Shown: piece by piece, positions 17,568-25,591 of the stretch
Layout: every line of letters starts with the position of its first letter
Position numbering within the stretch: position 1 is the first letter of the stretch
Origin: an uncultured Pelagibacteraceae bacterium
GTDB lineage: Bacteria; Pseudomonadota; Alphaproteobacteria; Pelagibacterales; Pelagibacteraceae
Direction: 5' to 3'
DNA length: 64,000 bases
Assembly: GCA_902565325.1 (NCBI GenBank)
Contig: CACFEM010000001.1
Coordinates: forward strand, 1-64,000
Program-made: the position numbers and the translations under genes
The notes under the pieces: generated by a model
What the model was told of the DNA's origin: nothing
Databases searched by the model: none
Seen by the model: the letters and a program-made list of their open reading frames with translations, nothing else

Positions 17568-18091
17568 TGATTATAAAAACAAAATTTAAGGATCTTTACT
17601 TATTTAAAAATAAAAATTTCAAGGACAAAAGGGGTTATTTTAAGGAAATTATTAGAGAAAATAAATTAAAAAAAAAATTTCCTTTTTTAGTAATGTCATA
17701 CTCTAAACAAAACGTTGTAAGAGGACTTCATATTCAAACTAAAAATTCTCAGGGCAAATTTGTGACTGTTATTAAAGGAAAAATCTTTGATGTTGCAATT
17801 GATTTAAGAAAAAATTCAAAAACCTTTGGAAAAGTATATAGCTGTATTTTAAGTGAAAAAAATACTAAATCTATTTTTATACCTGAGGGTTTTGCACATG
17901 GATTTCAAGGTCTAGAAAAAGAAAACTATATAATTTATAGCTGTACAAAATACAGAGAGAAAAATTACGAAATTACTATTGATATTCATGATAAAGATTT
18001 AAATATAAAATGGCCTTCTAAAAAAAAGATAGTTTCAAAAAAAGATAAAAAAGGAATTACTTTTCAAAAATATAAAGAAAACAATTTATAA
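17567..18091 (+). CDS. rfbC: dTDP-4-dehydrorhamnose 3,5-epimerase
   Basis: A 174-residue cupin-fold RmlC. Key features are NVVRGLHIQTKNSQGKFVTVIKGKIFDVAIDLRKNS with the catalytic histidine and the later IFIPEGFAHGFQGLE. It epimerises carbons 3 and 5 of the keto-sugar. The start is GTG at 17567, sharing one base with the rfbA stop, which fits the run of overlaps through this operon. The end shares one base with rfbD. The chain is at the short end of the family but complete. Confidence 0.93.
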   Translation: MIIKTKFKDLYLFKNKNFKDKRGYFKEIIRENKLKKKFPFLVMSYSKQNVVRGLHIQTKNSQGKFVTVIKGKIFDVAIDLRKNSKTFGKVYSCILSEKNTKSIFIPEGFAHGFQGLEKENYIIYSCTKYREKNYEITIDIHDKDLNIKWPSKKKIVSKKDKKGITFQKYKENNL

Positions 18092-18798
18092 TGAAAGATC
18101 TGATTCTAGTCACTGGAGGTGAGGGAAAATTTGCAAAAGTCTTAAAGTCTAAAAATAAAATTTTAAATTTTTATTTTGCTAGTAAAAAAGAATGTAACAT
18201 TTTAAATATTAATTCAATTGAAAAGATAATAAAAAAAATAAAACCTAAAATAATTCTGCATTGCGCTGCTCTCTCTAGGCCAATGAGTATTCATGAAAAA
18301 AATATAATAAAAAGTATAGATATAAATATTATTGGTACATCAAATATCACTAAGGTTTGTAAAAAAAAAAATATAAAATTAATTTATTTTTCAACAGGTT
18401 ATGTTTATGAGGGTACAAAAGGAAACTATTCTGAACTTGATCCAGTAAAACCATTTAATAATTATGGACTGTCTAAATTAGGTGGTGAATGTGCGGTTAA
18501 AATGTATGAAAATTCTCTTATTCTAAGGTTAACAATGACAGAAAAGCCTTTTGCATATAAAGAAGCATATTCGAACTTAGAAACAAACTTTATGTTCCAC
18601 GATGAAGTGGTTAAAATTCTCCCTAAAATAATTAAACAAAAAGGAGTCATTAATATTGGGGGCAAATCTCAATCAGTTTATTCTTTTGCTAAATACCATA
18701 ATAAAAAAGTTAAAAAAATTAGGATGAATAAAAAAACAAAATTACCTCCAAAACAAACTATGAATATTTCAAAATTAAAGCGGTTATTATCAAAATGA
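18091..18798 (+). CDS. rfbD: dTDP-4-dehydrorhamnose reductase-like SDR (short)
   Basis: A 235-residue reductase of the RmlD group: LVTGGEGKFAK for NAD(P), ILHCAALSRPMS, FSTGYVYEGTKGNYSE and YGLSKLGGE with the YxxxK pair. It ends the rfbBACD operon and should reduce dTDP-4-keto-rhamnose to dTDP-L-rhamnose. It is about 50 residues shorter than usual RmlD (about 290), the loss being in the C-terminal substrate domain, so either a compact enzyme or a relative with a changed substrate is possible. The operon context makes the reductase role the best guess. Confidence 0.75.
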   Translation: MKDLILVTGGEGKFAKVLKSKNKILNFYFASKKECNILNINSIEKIIKKIKPKIILHCAALSRPMSIHEKNIIKSIDINIIGTSNITKVCKKKNIKLIYFSTGYVYEGTKGNYSELDPVKPFNNYGLSKLGGECAVKMYENSLILRLTMTEKPFAYKEAYSNLETNFMFHDEVVKILPKIIKQKGVINIGGKSQSVYSFAKYHNKKVKKIRMNKKTKLPPKQTMNISKLKRLLSK

Positions 18799-18868
18799 AT
18801 ATTCTAAAACTTATCCACAGGGTATAAATTAATTTGAAATAAGTTTTTATAATTATAAATTTATTAGT

Positions 18869-19903
18869 ATGAGGATTGAAGAAGAATTAAAATTAGATTA
18901 TTCAGACGTATTATTTAGACCAAAAAGAAGTACTCTAAAAAGTCGTAAAGATGTAAATTTATTAAGAACCTATCGATTTAAGTACAGTAAAAACGAGTGG
19001 TCAGGAATACCCATTATGGCTGCAAACATGGACGGTGTTGGGGAGTTAAGTATTGCTGAAAAATTAAATGAACATGGAATGATCACATGCTTAACAAAAC
19101 AGCATGATATAAAAAAAATTAAACAAAATAAATATATAAAAAAAATGTATTCAAATATTGCTTTAAGCGTTGGAATTAAAAAAGAAGATTTTGAAAATTT
19201 AGACAAAGTATTAAAAGAATTTAGTTTTTTTAAGTTTATTTGTATTGATGTAGCAAATGGTTACTCAGAGCATTTCACTAATTTTGTAAAATCAGTTAGA
19301 GATAAATATCCAACAAAAACTATTATAGCTGGAAATGTAGTGACAGCTGATATGACTCAAGAATTAGTTTTAAGTGGAGCAGATATTGTGAAAGTTGGAA
19401 TTGGTCCTGGAAGTGTATGTACAACAAGAATTCAAACTGGAGTTGGTTATCCACAATTAAGCGCAGTAATCGAATGCGCTGATGCAGCACATGGACTTGG
19501 CGCACATGTAATAGCCGATGGTGGATGCACCTGCCCTGGCGATGTTGCCAAAGGATTTGGTGGTGGTGCTGATTTTGTAATGTTGGGTGGAATGTTAGCA
19601 GGTCATGATGAAGGAAATGGTAAAATTGTAAAAGTTAATGGCGATAAGTATATTGAATTTTATGGCTCTAGTTCTGAGGTTGCAAATAAAAAACATTATG
19701 GAGGACTTTCATCGTATAGAAGTAGCGAGGGAAGAAAGGTACGTGTAAAATATAGAGGGAAAATTAATGATACAATTTTAAATATTCTTGGTGGTGTAAG
19801 AAGTAGCTGTACTTATGTTGGTGCACCTTCACTTAAACAATTAAGTAAATGTACAACGTTTGTTAGAGTATCCAATCAGTTTAATGATAGTTTAATAAAA
19901 TAA
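18869..19903 (+). CDS. guaC: GMP reductase
   Basis: A 344-residue (beta/alpha)8 enzyme of the IMPDH/GMPR family without CBS domains. LDYSDVLFRPKRSTL at the N-terminus, IMAANMDGVGE, and VGIGPGSVCTTRIQTGVGYPQ with the catalytic Cys184 identify GMP reductase, as do GGDFVMLGG-like FVMLGGMLAGHDE and the mobile flap near residue 265. It makes IMP from GMP with NADPH, feeding guanine nucleotides back to the purine pool. A purine phosphoribosyltransferase follows on the opposite strand. A single perfect DnaA-box sequence (TTATCCACA, 18812-18820) lies in the 70-bp gap before it. Confidence 0.93.
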   Translation: MRIEEELKLDYSDVLFRPKRSTLKSRKDVNLLRTYRFKYSKNEWSGIPIMAANMDGVGELSIAEKLNEHGMITCLTKQHDIKKIKQNKYIKKMYSNIALSVGIKKEDFENLDKVLKEFSFFKFICIDVANGYSEHFTNFVKSVRDKYPTKTIIAGNVVTADMTQELVLSGADIVKVGIGPGSVCTTRIQTGVGYPQLSAVIECADAAHGLGAHVIADGGCTCPGDVAKGFGGGADFVMLGGMLAGHDEGNGKIVKVNGDKYIEFYGSSSEVANKKHYGGLSSYRSSEGRKVRVKYRGKINDTILNILGGVRSSCTYVGAPSLKQLSKCTTFVRVSNQFNDSLIK

Positions 19904-19904
19904 T

Positions 19905-20423
19905 TTATTTTTCAAATTTAAAATCTTTTATATTTGTAGTCTCATATTTTTCAAATGGCATATGTATCCAAGGAGAGTCTTCTAAATAATCTACAGAATA
20001 ATCGGGTTTAAATTTTGAAGTTGATTTATGCCATAAAACTGCAGTTTTAATTTTTTCATCAAAATAAAAGCCATAAAAATGTTCTAACCATTTAATACTT
20101 TTTATTAAAGTTTTTCCAGAATCAGCTAAATCATCAACTAACAAAACATGTGAACCTAAATTTGGAGTAGTTTTTGCTAAATCTCTTGAAAAAGTAAACT
20201 GTCCTTGTTGATTTTTAATATCGTCACTATCACCATGGTAAGACTCAACAGATAGAATGGCTAAAGGGACATTAAAAAGTCTACTAAAAATATCTCCAAC
20301 TCTTAATCCACCTTTAGCAATACAAATTATCTGGTTAAACTTTAAATTATCATCATGGATTTTTTTAGCTAATTGCTCTATCTTTTTATGATAATCTTCC
20401 CAACTAATATATATATCTTTCAT
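19905..20423 (-). CDS. Purine (xanthine/guanine-type) phosphoribosyltransferase
   Basis: The 172-residue product starts MKDIYISWEDYHKKIEQLA and carries KGGLRVGDIFSRLF and the PRPP loop VLLVDDLADSGKTL, as in Gpt-like xanthine/guanine phosphoribosyltransferases. It would salvage a purine base to its nucleotide, consistent with guaC next to it. I chose the ATG at 20423: an open frame continues 25 codons upstream but reads backwards through the tRNA-derived att repeat. The ATG lies 6 nt after the CCA end of the tRNA fragment, so the gene once followed an intact tRNA-Met and lost its upstream region to the integrated element. Base specificity is uncertain. Confidence 0.82.
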   Translation of the reverse strand: MKDIYISWEDYHKKIEQLAKKIHDDNLKFNQIICIAKGGLRVGDIFSRLFNVPLAILSVESYHGDSDDIKNQQGQFTFSRDLAKTTPNLGSHVLLVDDLADSGKTLIKSIKWLEHFYGFYFDEKIKTAVLWHKSTSKFKPDYSVDYLEDSPWIHMPFEKYETTNIKDFKFEK

Positions 20424-20429
20424 AATTTT

Positions 20430-20476
20430 TGGTAGCGGGAAGTGGGATCGAACCACTGACCTCGGGCTTATGAGTC
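20430..20476 (-). repeat. att site: 47-bp copy of the 3' part of tRNA-Met
   Basis: These 47 bases are identical to 26619-26665, the 3' portion of the intact tRNA-Met gene from the anticodon loop through the encoded CCA. The match stops abruptly on the side facing the element (TATC versus CCGC). It is the far attachment site left when the element integrated; it cannot itself form a tRNA because the D arm and 5' acceptor strand are missing. Confidence 0.95.
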
Positions 20477-20589
20477 TATCGCCATGAACCCTGCCCACTC
20501 ACTCTAAAGCAATTACTCCTGTAAATGCTCTCTTTCCTTTCTAACTATATTGAATCAAATTAAAGAATCTTAGTCAAGAACCAATGTCA

Positions 20590-20608
20590 TTGACGCACTA
20601 TTGGAGCA
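20590..20608 (+). repeat. Paired arm-type site, copy 1
   Basis: TTGACGCA and TTGGAGCA, starts 11 bp apart. The 12 bases CCAATGTCATTG at 20581-20592 are identical to those before copy 2. Lies 114 bp inside the left att core. The even 11-bp period is what tandem recombinase arm sites show. Confidence 0.6.
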
Positions 20609-20657
20609 AGTATTTTCAGTTATTAGACTCACAATTAAAGTATGCTAATATTGAATA

Positions 20658-21329
20658 ATGAAAATAGGATTTAGTGTAAAATTTACTAAAGCAAAATACC
20701 CATCAAAAAAAAAATTAATTGGAAAATATTGTTTTTTAGAACCAGTTAACGCAAAAAGGCATGCTAAAGATTTGTATAAAAACTTTTCTTTAGACAAAAA
20801 GGGAATTGATTGGACTTATATGCCAACAGGACCCTACAAGACTTTCAGCTCTTTTAAGAATTATTTAGCTACAGAAAAACTATCGGGTAACCCATTTTTT
20901 TACTCCATTTATTCAAAAAGACTTAAGACCTATTGTGGTTTAGCAAGTTATCTTAGGATTAAACCAGAAATCGGAACCATCGAAGTAGGTTGGATTACTT
21001 ATGCTAAAAATCTTCAAAGGACAGTTGAAGCAACAGAGGCAATGTATCTTATGATGAAAAATGTTTTTGAGAATTTAGGTTATCGGAGATACGAGTGGAA
21101 ATGTGATAGTTTAAATAAAAAATCTAATAAAGCTGCTTTAAGGTTAGGTTTTAAATTTGAAGGTATATTTAGACAAGCAACAATTTATAAAAAAAGAAAT
21201 AGAGACACTTCCTGGTATGCAATTATTGATAAAGATTGGAAAAAGATAAAAAAAGGTTATTTGAAATATTTATCTAGTAAAAATTTAGATAAAAATCTAA
21301 ATCAAAAAAGAAGTCTTAAGTTAAATTAA
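20658..21329 (+). CDS. GNAT-family N-acetyltransferase (RimJ/RimL type)
   Basis: A 223-residue member of the RimJ/RimL branch of GNAT acetyltransferases. The arrangement KYCFLEPVNAKRHAKDLY, a central TIEVGWITYAKNLQRTVEATEAMYLMMKNVFENLGYRRYEWKC, then KSNKAALRLGFKFEGIFRQATIYKKRNRDTSWYAI follows the family closely: acetyl-CoA binding followed by the C-terminal beta strands. It acetylates an amine on a protein or small molecule, unknown here. It sits as cargo at the left end of the element between two arm-type repeats. The basic C-terminal tail (about residues 195-223) is not part of the domain. Confidence 0.85.
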   Translation: MKIGFSVKFTKAKYPSKKKLIGKYCFLEPVNAKRHAKDLYKNFSLDKKGIDWTYMPTGPYKTFSSFKNYLATEKLSGNPFFYSIYSKRLKTYCGLASYLRIKPEIGTIEVGWITYAKNLQRTVEATEAMYLMMKNVFENLGYRRYEWKCDSLNKKSNKAALRLGFKFEGIFRQATIYKKRNRDTSWYAIIDKDWKKIKKGYLKYLSSKNLDKNLNQKRSLKLN

Positions 21330-21347
21330 CCTCAATCACCAATGTCA

Positions 21348-21366
21348 TTGGAGCAGTATTGGAGCA
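21348..21366 (+). repeat. Paired arm-type site, copy 2
   Basis: TTGGAGCA twice, starts 11 bp apart, preceded by the 12-mer shared with copy 1. It lies internally, between the first acetyltransferase gene and the DUF2061 gene, where an intact element would not need a recombinase arm site. Confidence 0.6.
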
Positions 21367-21370
21367 GGAA

Positions 21371-21571
21371 TTAAAATTTCTTATTTTTAGTAAATTTATC
21401 CCACAACATTTCATAGAGTACGTATGCGAAGATACTTACAATCACAACTACAGTAGTAAAACCTAAGGATCGTATCCAATTACCAAACCATAAATAAGAA
21501 AGCAATGATATCCAGATCATCCCGATAACTTGCCATATAACTGATTTATAAAATAATGCTTTTTTACTCAT
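21371..21571 (-). CDS. DUF2061 family small membrane protein
   Basis: A 66-residue protein with two hydrophobic segments (about residues 9-27 and 33-54). The motif YKSVIWQVIGMIWISLLSYLWFG followed by SLGFTTVVVIVSIFAYVLYEMLWDK matches the DUF2061 family, small two-helix membrane proteins of unknown function found in many marine bacteria. It is cargo in the element, convergent with the first acetyltransferase and bracketed by arm-type repeats 2 and 3. No function can be assigned. Confidence 0.75.
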   Translation of the reverse strand: MSKKALFYKSVIWQVIGMIWISLLSYLWFGNWIRSLGFTTVVVIVSIFAYVLYEMLWDKFTKNKKF

Positions 21572-21916
21572 AAGAGCCCTTTAATAAAAATTAAACGAAT
21601 ATTACTGAAAATTTAGTAAAGAAGATTTTTTATATATCTGAAGAATAATGAACTTTAACAAATAAACTACAATTCCAATGTTTCCAAAAATTGAATATTT
21701 GATTTAAATTCATTAATTAAATTATACCATAAAAGTTAGTAATCTGAAATTCTAAATTCTAATTCTCATTGGAGCACTATTGGAGCAATAGAGGTACCAG
21801 ATAGATCTCAAAATTTGAAAGTTAAATTGACCCCTGTCCAGCAAAATAAATTTAGGAGTCACTACTGTTTTGGGTTTACACAAAGAAATAGAAACTTAAC
21901 CTTGTGAAAAACTTTT
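21572..21916. other. Gene-free stretch in the element
   Basis: 345 bases of AT-rich sequence without a plausible gene. The only recognisable structure is arm-type repeat copy 3 (21769-21787). The absence of other features suggests a scar of rearrangement or a decayed gene. Confidence 0.5.
21769..21787 (+). repeat. Paired arm-type site, copy 3
   Basis: TTGGAGCA twice, starts 11 bp apart, same orientation as the other copies. It does not share the 12-mer seen before copies 1 and 2, only TCATTGG. Confidence 0.55.
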
Positions 21917-22348
21917 TCATTTTAATTCGTATACATCCCAAGTAGTTTTTTCTGAAACCCTATCATATAAAGATTTGGCTTTTGTATTATCATTTCGCGT
22001 TATCCATCTCACTAAATTCCATCCTCTAGAAATTGATATTTCTTTCATTTGATTGATTAATTTTTCACCAATTTTTTGACCCCTGTATTTTGGATCTACA
22101 AATAAATCATCGAGAAAACCGATATATTGTCCTCTTAGAGGGCTCGGCATTCTCCTATAATGGGCAAGCCCAATTATTTTGTCTTCAACTTCATAGACAA
22201 GGCCTTCAACATCATGACTTTTGTCATGCAACCAACTCCATACCGTTTGAAGAATTTTGTCATTCATTTCTACTTTGTAAAAATCTGCATAACCTTTATA
22301 AAGTTTTTCCCATTGCACTTTATCTTTTAATTGAATTTCCCTAATCAT
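21917..22348 (-). CDS. GNAT-family N-acetyltransferase
   Basis: A 143-residue single-domain GNAT. The acetyl-CoA motif is FVDPKYRGQKIGEKLINQMKEI (Q/RxxGxG/A type, here RGQKIG), preceded by GQYIGFLDDLFV and followed by RWITRNDNTKAKSLYDRVS, where the tyrosine is the usual general acid. It resembles small diamine/amino acid acetyltransferases. It is the second acetyltransferase carried by the element and unrelated in detail to the first. The substrate is not evident. Confidence 0.85.
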   Translation of the reverse strand: MIREIQLKDKVQWEKLYKGYADFYKVEMNDKILQTVWSWLHDKSHDVEGLVYEVEDKIIGLAHYRRMPSPLRGQYIGFLDDLFVDPKYRGQKIGEKLINQMKEISISRGWNLVRWITRNDNTKAKSLYDRVSEKTTWDVYELK

Positions 22349-22384
22349 CTAAACCCAGAACCACGATCCCTAAAAGTTTTTTAA

Positions 22385-22558
22385 TCAATGTAACACCCTA
22401 TCGTATACTTCAATTTTTATATGCTGATAATCATCTTGGATATCAAATTCAATAGCCATATCATCATCAGGATCTAATGTTTTACGAACTAAATTTACGT
22501 ACTTATCAATTCTTTTATATGAGATTTTGCCTCTAAATATTTTTTCAAATCTTTTCAT
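22385..22558 (-). CDS. Small unknown protein (57 aa) in the element
   Basis: A 57-residue open frame starting ATG at 22558, three bases after the stop of the 82-residue membrane protein gene. The protein (MKRFEKIFRGKISYK at the start, then an acidic DPDDDMAIEFDI stretch) has no signal peptide or membrane helix. The close spacing and shared orientation suggest a real co-transcribed gene. I recognise no family. Confidence 0.5.
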   Translation of the reverse strand: MKRFEKIFRGKISYKRIDKYVNLVRKTLDPDDDMAIEFDIQDDYQHIKIEVYDRVLH

Positions 22559-22561
22559 ATA

Positions 22562-22810
22562 TTAAGGTTGCAACCATCCTCCTCCTCCTGGCCCAATCAA
22601 TCCAATCACTATAGTTAATCCAAACAAAAATATAATTATAAACACAATATTCTGACCAACTTTAAATGGTTTAGATTTAACAATTTTTTCATTTAGTTTT
22701 GATTTTTTAGGTGGTTTTTTTCCATAGGGCTTATAAACCAAATCTACAATCCACATTAAAATTATAAATCCTAAAATTATAGGAAGAATAATATTGTAAA
22801 CATCATCCAT
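22562..22810 (-). CDS. Small two-helix membrane protein in the element
   Basis: An 82-residue protein with hydrophobic segments at about residues 5-25 (IILPIILGFIILMWIVDLVY) and 53-73 (IVFIIIFLFGLTIVIGLIG), joined by a lysine-rich loop, and a glycine-rich GPGGGGW end. The pattern suggests a helical hairpin with a cytoplasmic basic loop. It lies 40 bp downstream of the 192-residue gene on the same strand. No family is recognised. Small membrane proteins of this kind occur in phages and satellites (holin-like or exclusion proteins), but nothing here proves such a role. Confidence 0.65.
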   Translation of the reverse strand: MDDVYNIILPIILGFIILMWIVDLVYKPYGKKPPKKSKLNEKIVKSKPFKVGQNIVFIIIFLFGLTIVIGLIGPGGGGWLQP

Positions 22811-22850
22811 ATTATTAGTTTAACAAATCCTGAACAGAGAGTCTAATTGC

Positions 22851-23429
22851 TTAATTATTAGTGGAGGTTTTAGAGAATGTTTTTTTTAATAAATCGTTCA
22901 CTACTTCTCTTTCTTTGTCTGTTAAATCTGCAATTCTCATCCCATATTGAAAATAATCCGCAAGATTTAACTTTCTTACAGATTTTGTTGGATCTTTAGG
23001 TTTATTTTTAATACGGCCCCCGTCAGAATAATAGGTGTAACCTGGATCACGGATCATTCCACCTCTAGCCATAGACATAATCCCACTCATAACATTATCT
23101 ATTTTTGCTAATGCACCTGATAAGATCATATCATCAAGTCTTTTTTTCTCTCTATCCATGATTAGTTTCTGTTCTTTTAAAAATTCTCTAAATTCTTTGC
23201 CTGGGTTTTCTTTGATCCAATCTTCATATTCTTTCATGATCATGGGGATCTCAATTACTCTAAATTCCTCTTCAAGATCCTCCTCATCCTTTGCTAATTT
23301 AATAGGCGCCTTAATTTTATTTTTATTTATTTTAGGTTTCTTGGGCATTGGATCACGTGCAATGGATCTAGTGCCATCTGCAGGTGGATCATCATATAAT
23401 TTGATTAATTCTTCAATATTGTTGAGCAT
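22851..23429 (-). CDS. Unknown phage-like protein (192 aa) in the element
   Basis: A 192-residue soluble protein without a known domain. It starts with a helix (LNNIEELIKLYDDPPAD), has a long charged helical segment at about residues 45-105, then the glycine-rich stretch MARGGMIRDPGYTYYSDGGR and a C-terminal part LADYFQYGMRIADLTDKEREVVNDLL. The GGM...YSDGGR type of segment is something I associate with hypothetical proteins of marine phages, so a phage or satellite origin is likely. Function unknown. A 234-bp gap with inverted repeats separates it from the primase-polymerase gene. Confidence 0.65.
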   Translation of the reverse strand: MLNNIEELIKLYDDPPADGTRSIARDPMPKKPKINKNKIKAPIKLAKDEEDLEEEFRVIEIPMIMKEYEDWIKENPGKEFREFLKEQKLIMDREKKRLDDMILSGALAKIDNVMSGIMSMARGGMIRDPGYTYYSDGGRIKNKPKDPTKSVRKLNLADYFQYGMRIADLTDKEREVVNDLLKKTFSKTSTNN

Positions 23430-23518
23430 ATGTTCCCTTAAATTGTTTTAATATTTTCAAATAAAACCTTATTTTTTTGTTTATTCAGGGTGTCTCTAGG
23501 GAACCCTCAAAACTTATT

Positions 23519-23546
23519 GAGAGGCGGTGGAATGGAACCGCCCCTC
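23519..23546. repeat. Imperfect 10-bp stem-loop in the control gap
   Basis: GAGAGGCGGT and ACCGCCCCTC pair with one A-C mismatch around an 8-base loop. It is a GC-rich patch in an AT-rich gap, downstream of the primase-polymerase gene. Without a T-tract it may be a replication or regulatory structure rather than a terminator. Confidence 0.5.
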
Positions 23547-23584
23547 TAAAAGGTTCATTATTATTAATGAGTTTCTTTTTACCA

Positions 23585-23598
23585 TTCTATTAATAGAA
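23585..23598. promoter_or_regulatory. 14-bp perfect palindrome, possible operator or origin element
   Basis: TTCTATTAATAGAA is a perfect palindrome; its 10-bp core CTATTAATAG recurs at 23661-23670, overlapping the end of the primase-polymerase gene 76 bp away. Repeated dyads beside a replication gene are typical of a repressor site or replication origin; this is inference. Confidence 0.45.
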
Positions 23599-23663
23599 CT
23601 TAAAATTATAAAAAGCGGTCAATAGATTTTAGGTGTCTGTCTGTCTTTGTTTTTTATATTCTA

Positions 23664-25175
23664 TTAATAGTTATCTTTTTTTCCATACATAGAATGACCT
23701 AATCTTTTTTCCTTTTTATCTTTGAACTCTTTAAATGCTTCAACCATCAACTTAGGATCTGAATTGTTAGCTTTAGCACCATCAACAGTTTCAAAGTGAA
23801 CTTTCCAACATCTAATCTCTTTTTTCTGTAAGGTTATTTTAGTGCTCTCTGCTTTAAACTCTGTCCTAAATAAATGGGCTATCTTTCGAACATCTATAGA
23901 TTGTCCTTTTATCTTTAGGTAGTTAATTACAGCTTCTGTCTTAACCCAATAATATTCCTGGTAATAAGCACACCCCCAATTATCAAGTAGATTAAATCTA
24001 GCATCATCATAGACATCACTTTGTGATGCTCTTTTCCTTTGCATGAACTCAATCATAATTCCAGTGATCACTCCATAATAAGAACTCTCAGGTGGAGCAT
24101 CTTCTACTTTAACGTTTTTAAGGAGGTTTTCTCTGATAGCTTTCCAATCATTGGGTTTGATTTCAGGGGGTTCAAGTAGGCAATTTTCCAAAATTAAAAC
24201 TTTCATTTTAGTATACGAAAGCAGTATTGAAGTATCCCATATATCAATCCAATTATCTTTGAATTTTAGTCGCCATTGTTTTGGTTCGGTATTATAGACA
24301 ACTAACTCAGTGAACATTGCAGAGGCGTCTTTAACACCAACCCACCCAAATAATTTTGCAACATCTGATGCACTAACTTCTAAAATTTCTGCAAGAGAAG
24401 GAATTCCTAGATTTTTAGTTTTTTCATTTCTCGCATTGGTTCCTTTAATTGCATATCGTGATGGATCCTCTGAGCCTGATTTAAATGCTAGATCAAAACA
24501 AAATTGATTTATCTTTTCCTCGTGCCAATCTGTATTGTTAGCTAATATACCCGCAATTGCAGTCACATATTTATCTATTTGACCTTTTGCTGGAAACATA
24601 ACCGACAATGCGGTTTTCAAACAAATCTCTTTCATTTTAGCATTGGTTCGTGTGTCGTATTTCATGAAACCCGTAAAGTGCAACCAATCCAAAACTTCAG
24701 AACCATTATTTTTTTTATGAGGTCTTAATCCACCAGGTACATAGGTAAAACGATCTTGTCCATGTCTAATGTCCAGCAACACTCGACCATGCTTAAAGTT
24801 TTTAAAATATTTATCAAAGGCAGCAGGGACAACAATACTCTCGTATTCTGTAGCTCCTTTAAATAATAAATGACTTAACGGATTTGATTTTCTTCCAAAC
24901 TTTGCGCCACATATGATGTCGCCCATAAATTTTTGCATCGTTGGATTATCAATATCGAGATCAACAATACCCTCTAATCTAAGACCCCAAACACCAGGAA
25001 TATTTTTCTTTTCCATATAATCTGTAGGCACTGTAATTTTGGTAGAGTCGTAATTATCTTCTTGCCAACCTTTAACAATTGGAACACCTTCACTATTACA
25101 TGGGATAATTTGATAACCTAAGTCTTGCCACTCTTTAGGTGTTCGTGGTGCACCATCAGTAAAATTAGGATTCAT
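23664..25175 (-). CDS. Primase-polymerase (AEP/PrimPol-type) replication protein
   Basis: The N-terminal 190 residues of this 503-residue protein carry the three motifs of archaeo-eukaryotic-type primase-polymerases: D72-x-D74 in GIVDLDID, H102 in LSHLLFKG and D135 in VLLDIRHGQDRFTYVPGG. Such enzymes start and extend DNA chains on plasmids, phages and satellites. No Walker A loop is visible in the C-terminal 300 residues, so it lacks the helicase often fused to it. I chose the ATG at 25175, which has GAGG eight bases upstream; the longer frame would overlap the preceding gene by 77 bp. It is the probable replication initiator of the element. Confidence 0.85.
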   Translation of the reverse strand: MNPNFTDGAPRTPKEWQDLGYQIIPCNSEGVPIVKGWQEDNYDSTKITVPTDYMEKKNIPGVWGLRLEGIVDLDIDNPTMQKFMGDIICGAKFGRKSNPLSHLLFKGATEYESIVVPAAFDKYFKNFKHGRVLLDIRHGQDRFTYVPGGLRPHKKNNGSEVLDWLHFTGFMKYDTRTNAKMKEICLKTALSVMFPAKGQIDKYVTAIAGILANNTDWHEEKINQFCFDLAFKSGSEDPSRYAIKGTNARNEKTKNLGIPSLAEILEVSASDVAKLFGWVGVKDASAMFTELVVYNTEPKQWRLKFKDNWIDIWDTSILLSYTKMKVLILENCLLEPPEIKPNDWKAIRENLLKNVKVEDAPPESSYYGVITGIMIEFMQRKRASQSDVYDDARFNLLDNWGCAYYQEYYWVKTEAVINYLKIKGQSIDVRKIAHLFRTEFKAESTKITLQKKEIRCWKVHFETVDGAKANNSDPKLMVEAFKEFKDKKEKRLGHSMYGKKDNY

Positions 25176-25425
25176 TTTTATCCTCTTTGTTTTTTTCTTT
25201 TTTAAATTTAAGAATTGATTGAGTAAATTCATTGAAGTCATTGACTGAGTGTAGCCATAGCTTTCTATGGAAATTATATTTATGAAAAAACTCTGTAGAT
25301 CTATTCAAATAATGAATGAATAGTTTATGAACCATTTGATGTTCATTCTCTTGTTTTTTAATTATCTTTTCTTGGATTTTAATTATCTTTTTTAAGTCAG
25401 ATACGACTTTCTTATCTTTTGACAT
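25165..25425 (-). CDS. Small coiled-coil protein upstream of the primase-polymerase
   Basis: An 86-residue charged protein; residues 1-30 (MSKDKKVVSDLKKIIKIQEK) have the heptad pattern of a coiled coil and the C-terminal end is lysine and glutamate rich. It overlaps the start of the primase-polymerase gene by 11 bp, so the two are translated together and probably act together in replication or its control. No DNA-binding motif or family is recognised. Confidence 0.65.
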   Translation of the reverse strand: MSKDKKVVSDLKKIIKIQEKIIKKQENEHQMVHKLFIHYLNRSTEFFHKYNFHRKLWLHSVNDFNEFTQSILKFKKEKNKEDKNES

Positions 25426-25591
25426 AACGCCATTCCTTTTTGTTAGTTGCGGAGTTTAGGACTGCCTACCTCGTTATGTCTTTCGTGATGTAACTCTTAT
25501 ATAAAATTTAAAACTTTCCTACTAATGCTAATTTGGAATAGTTCCCTCGAATTTGTTATGCAGTTTCGGAAACCTTTAAACTATAGGACAA

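Noticed and set aside
18812..18820. Perfect DnaA box TTATCCACA as a sign of a replication origin
   Set aside because: It is a single box with no cluster, no AT-unwinding repeats beyond the usual composition and no origin genes nearby.
20430..20476. A second tRNA gene at the left end of the element
   Set aside because: Only the 3' part is present; the D arm and the 5' acceptor strand are missing.
20424..20498. N-terminal 25-codon extension of the phosphoribosyltransferase
   Set aside because: It is a chance reading of the tRNA-derived att repeat and the sequence beyond it; the family start is the ATG at 20423.
23585..23598. Element palindrome as a binding site of the IclR regulator at 4.3 kb
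   Set aside because: The core is similar but lacks the central base, and such AT-rich dyads arise easily; the element likely has its own control.
25176..25241. Longer start for the primase-polymerase
   Set aside because: It would overlap the coiled-coil gene by 77 bp, and the inner ATG has a good ribosome site and begins the conserved domain.
22851..25425. Remnant of a complete prophage
   Set aside because: No terminase, portal, capsid, tail or lysis gene is found between the att repeats, and the integrase and primase-polymerase are intact, so decay of a larger prophage is not the simplest reading.
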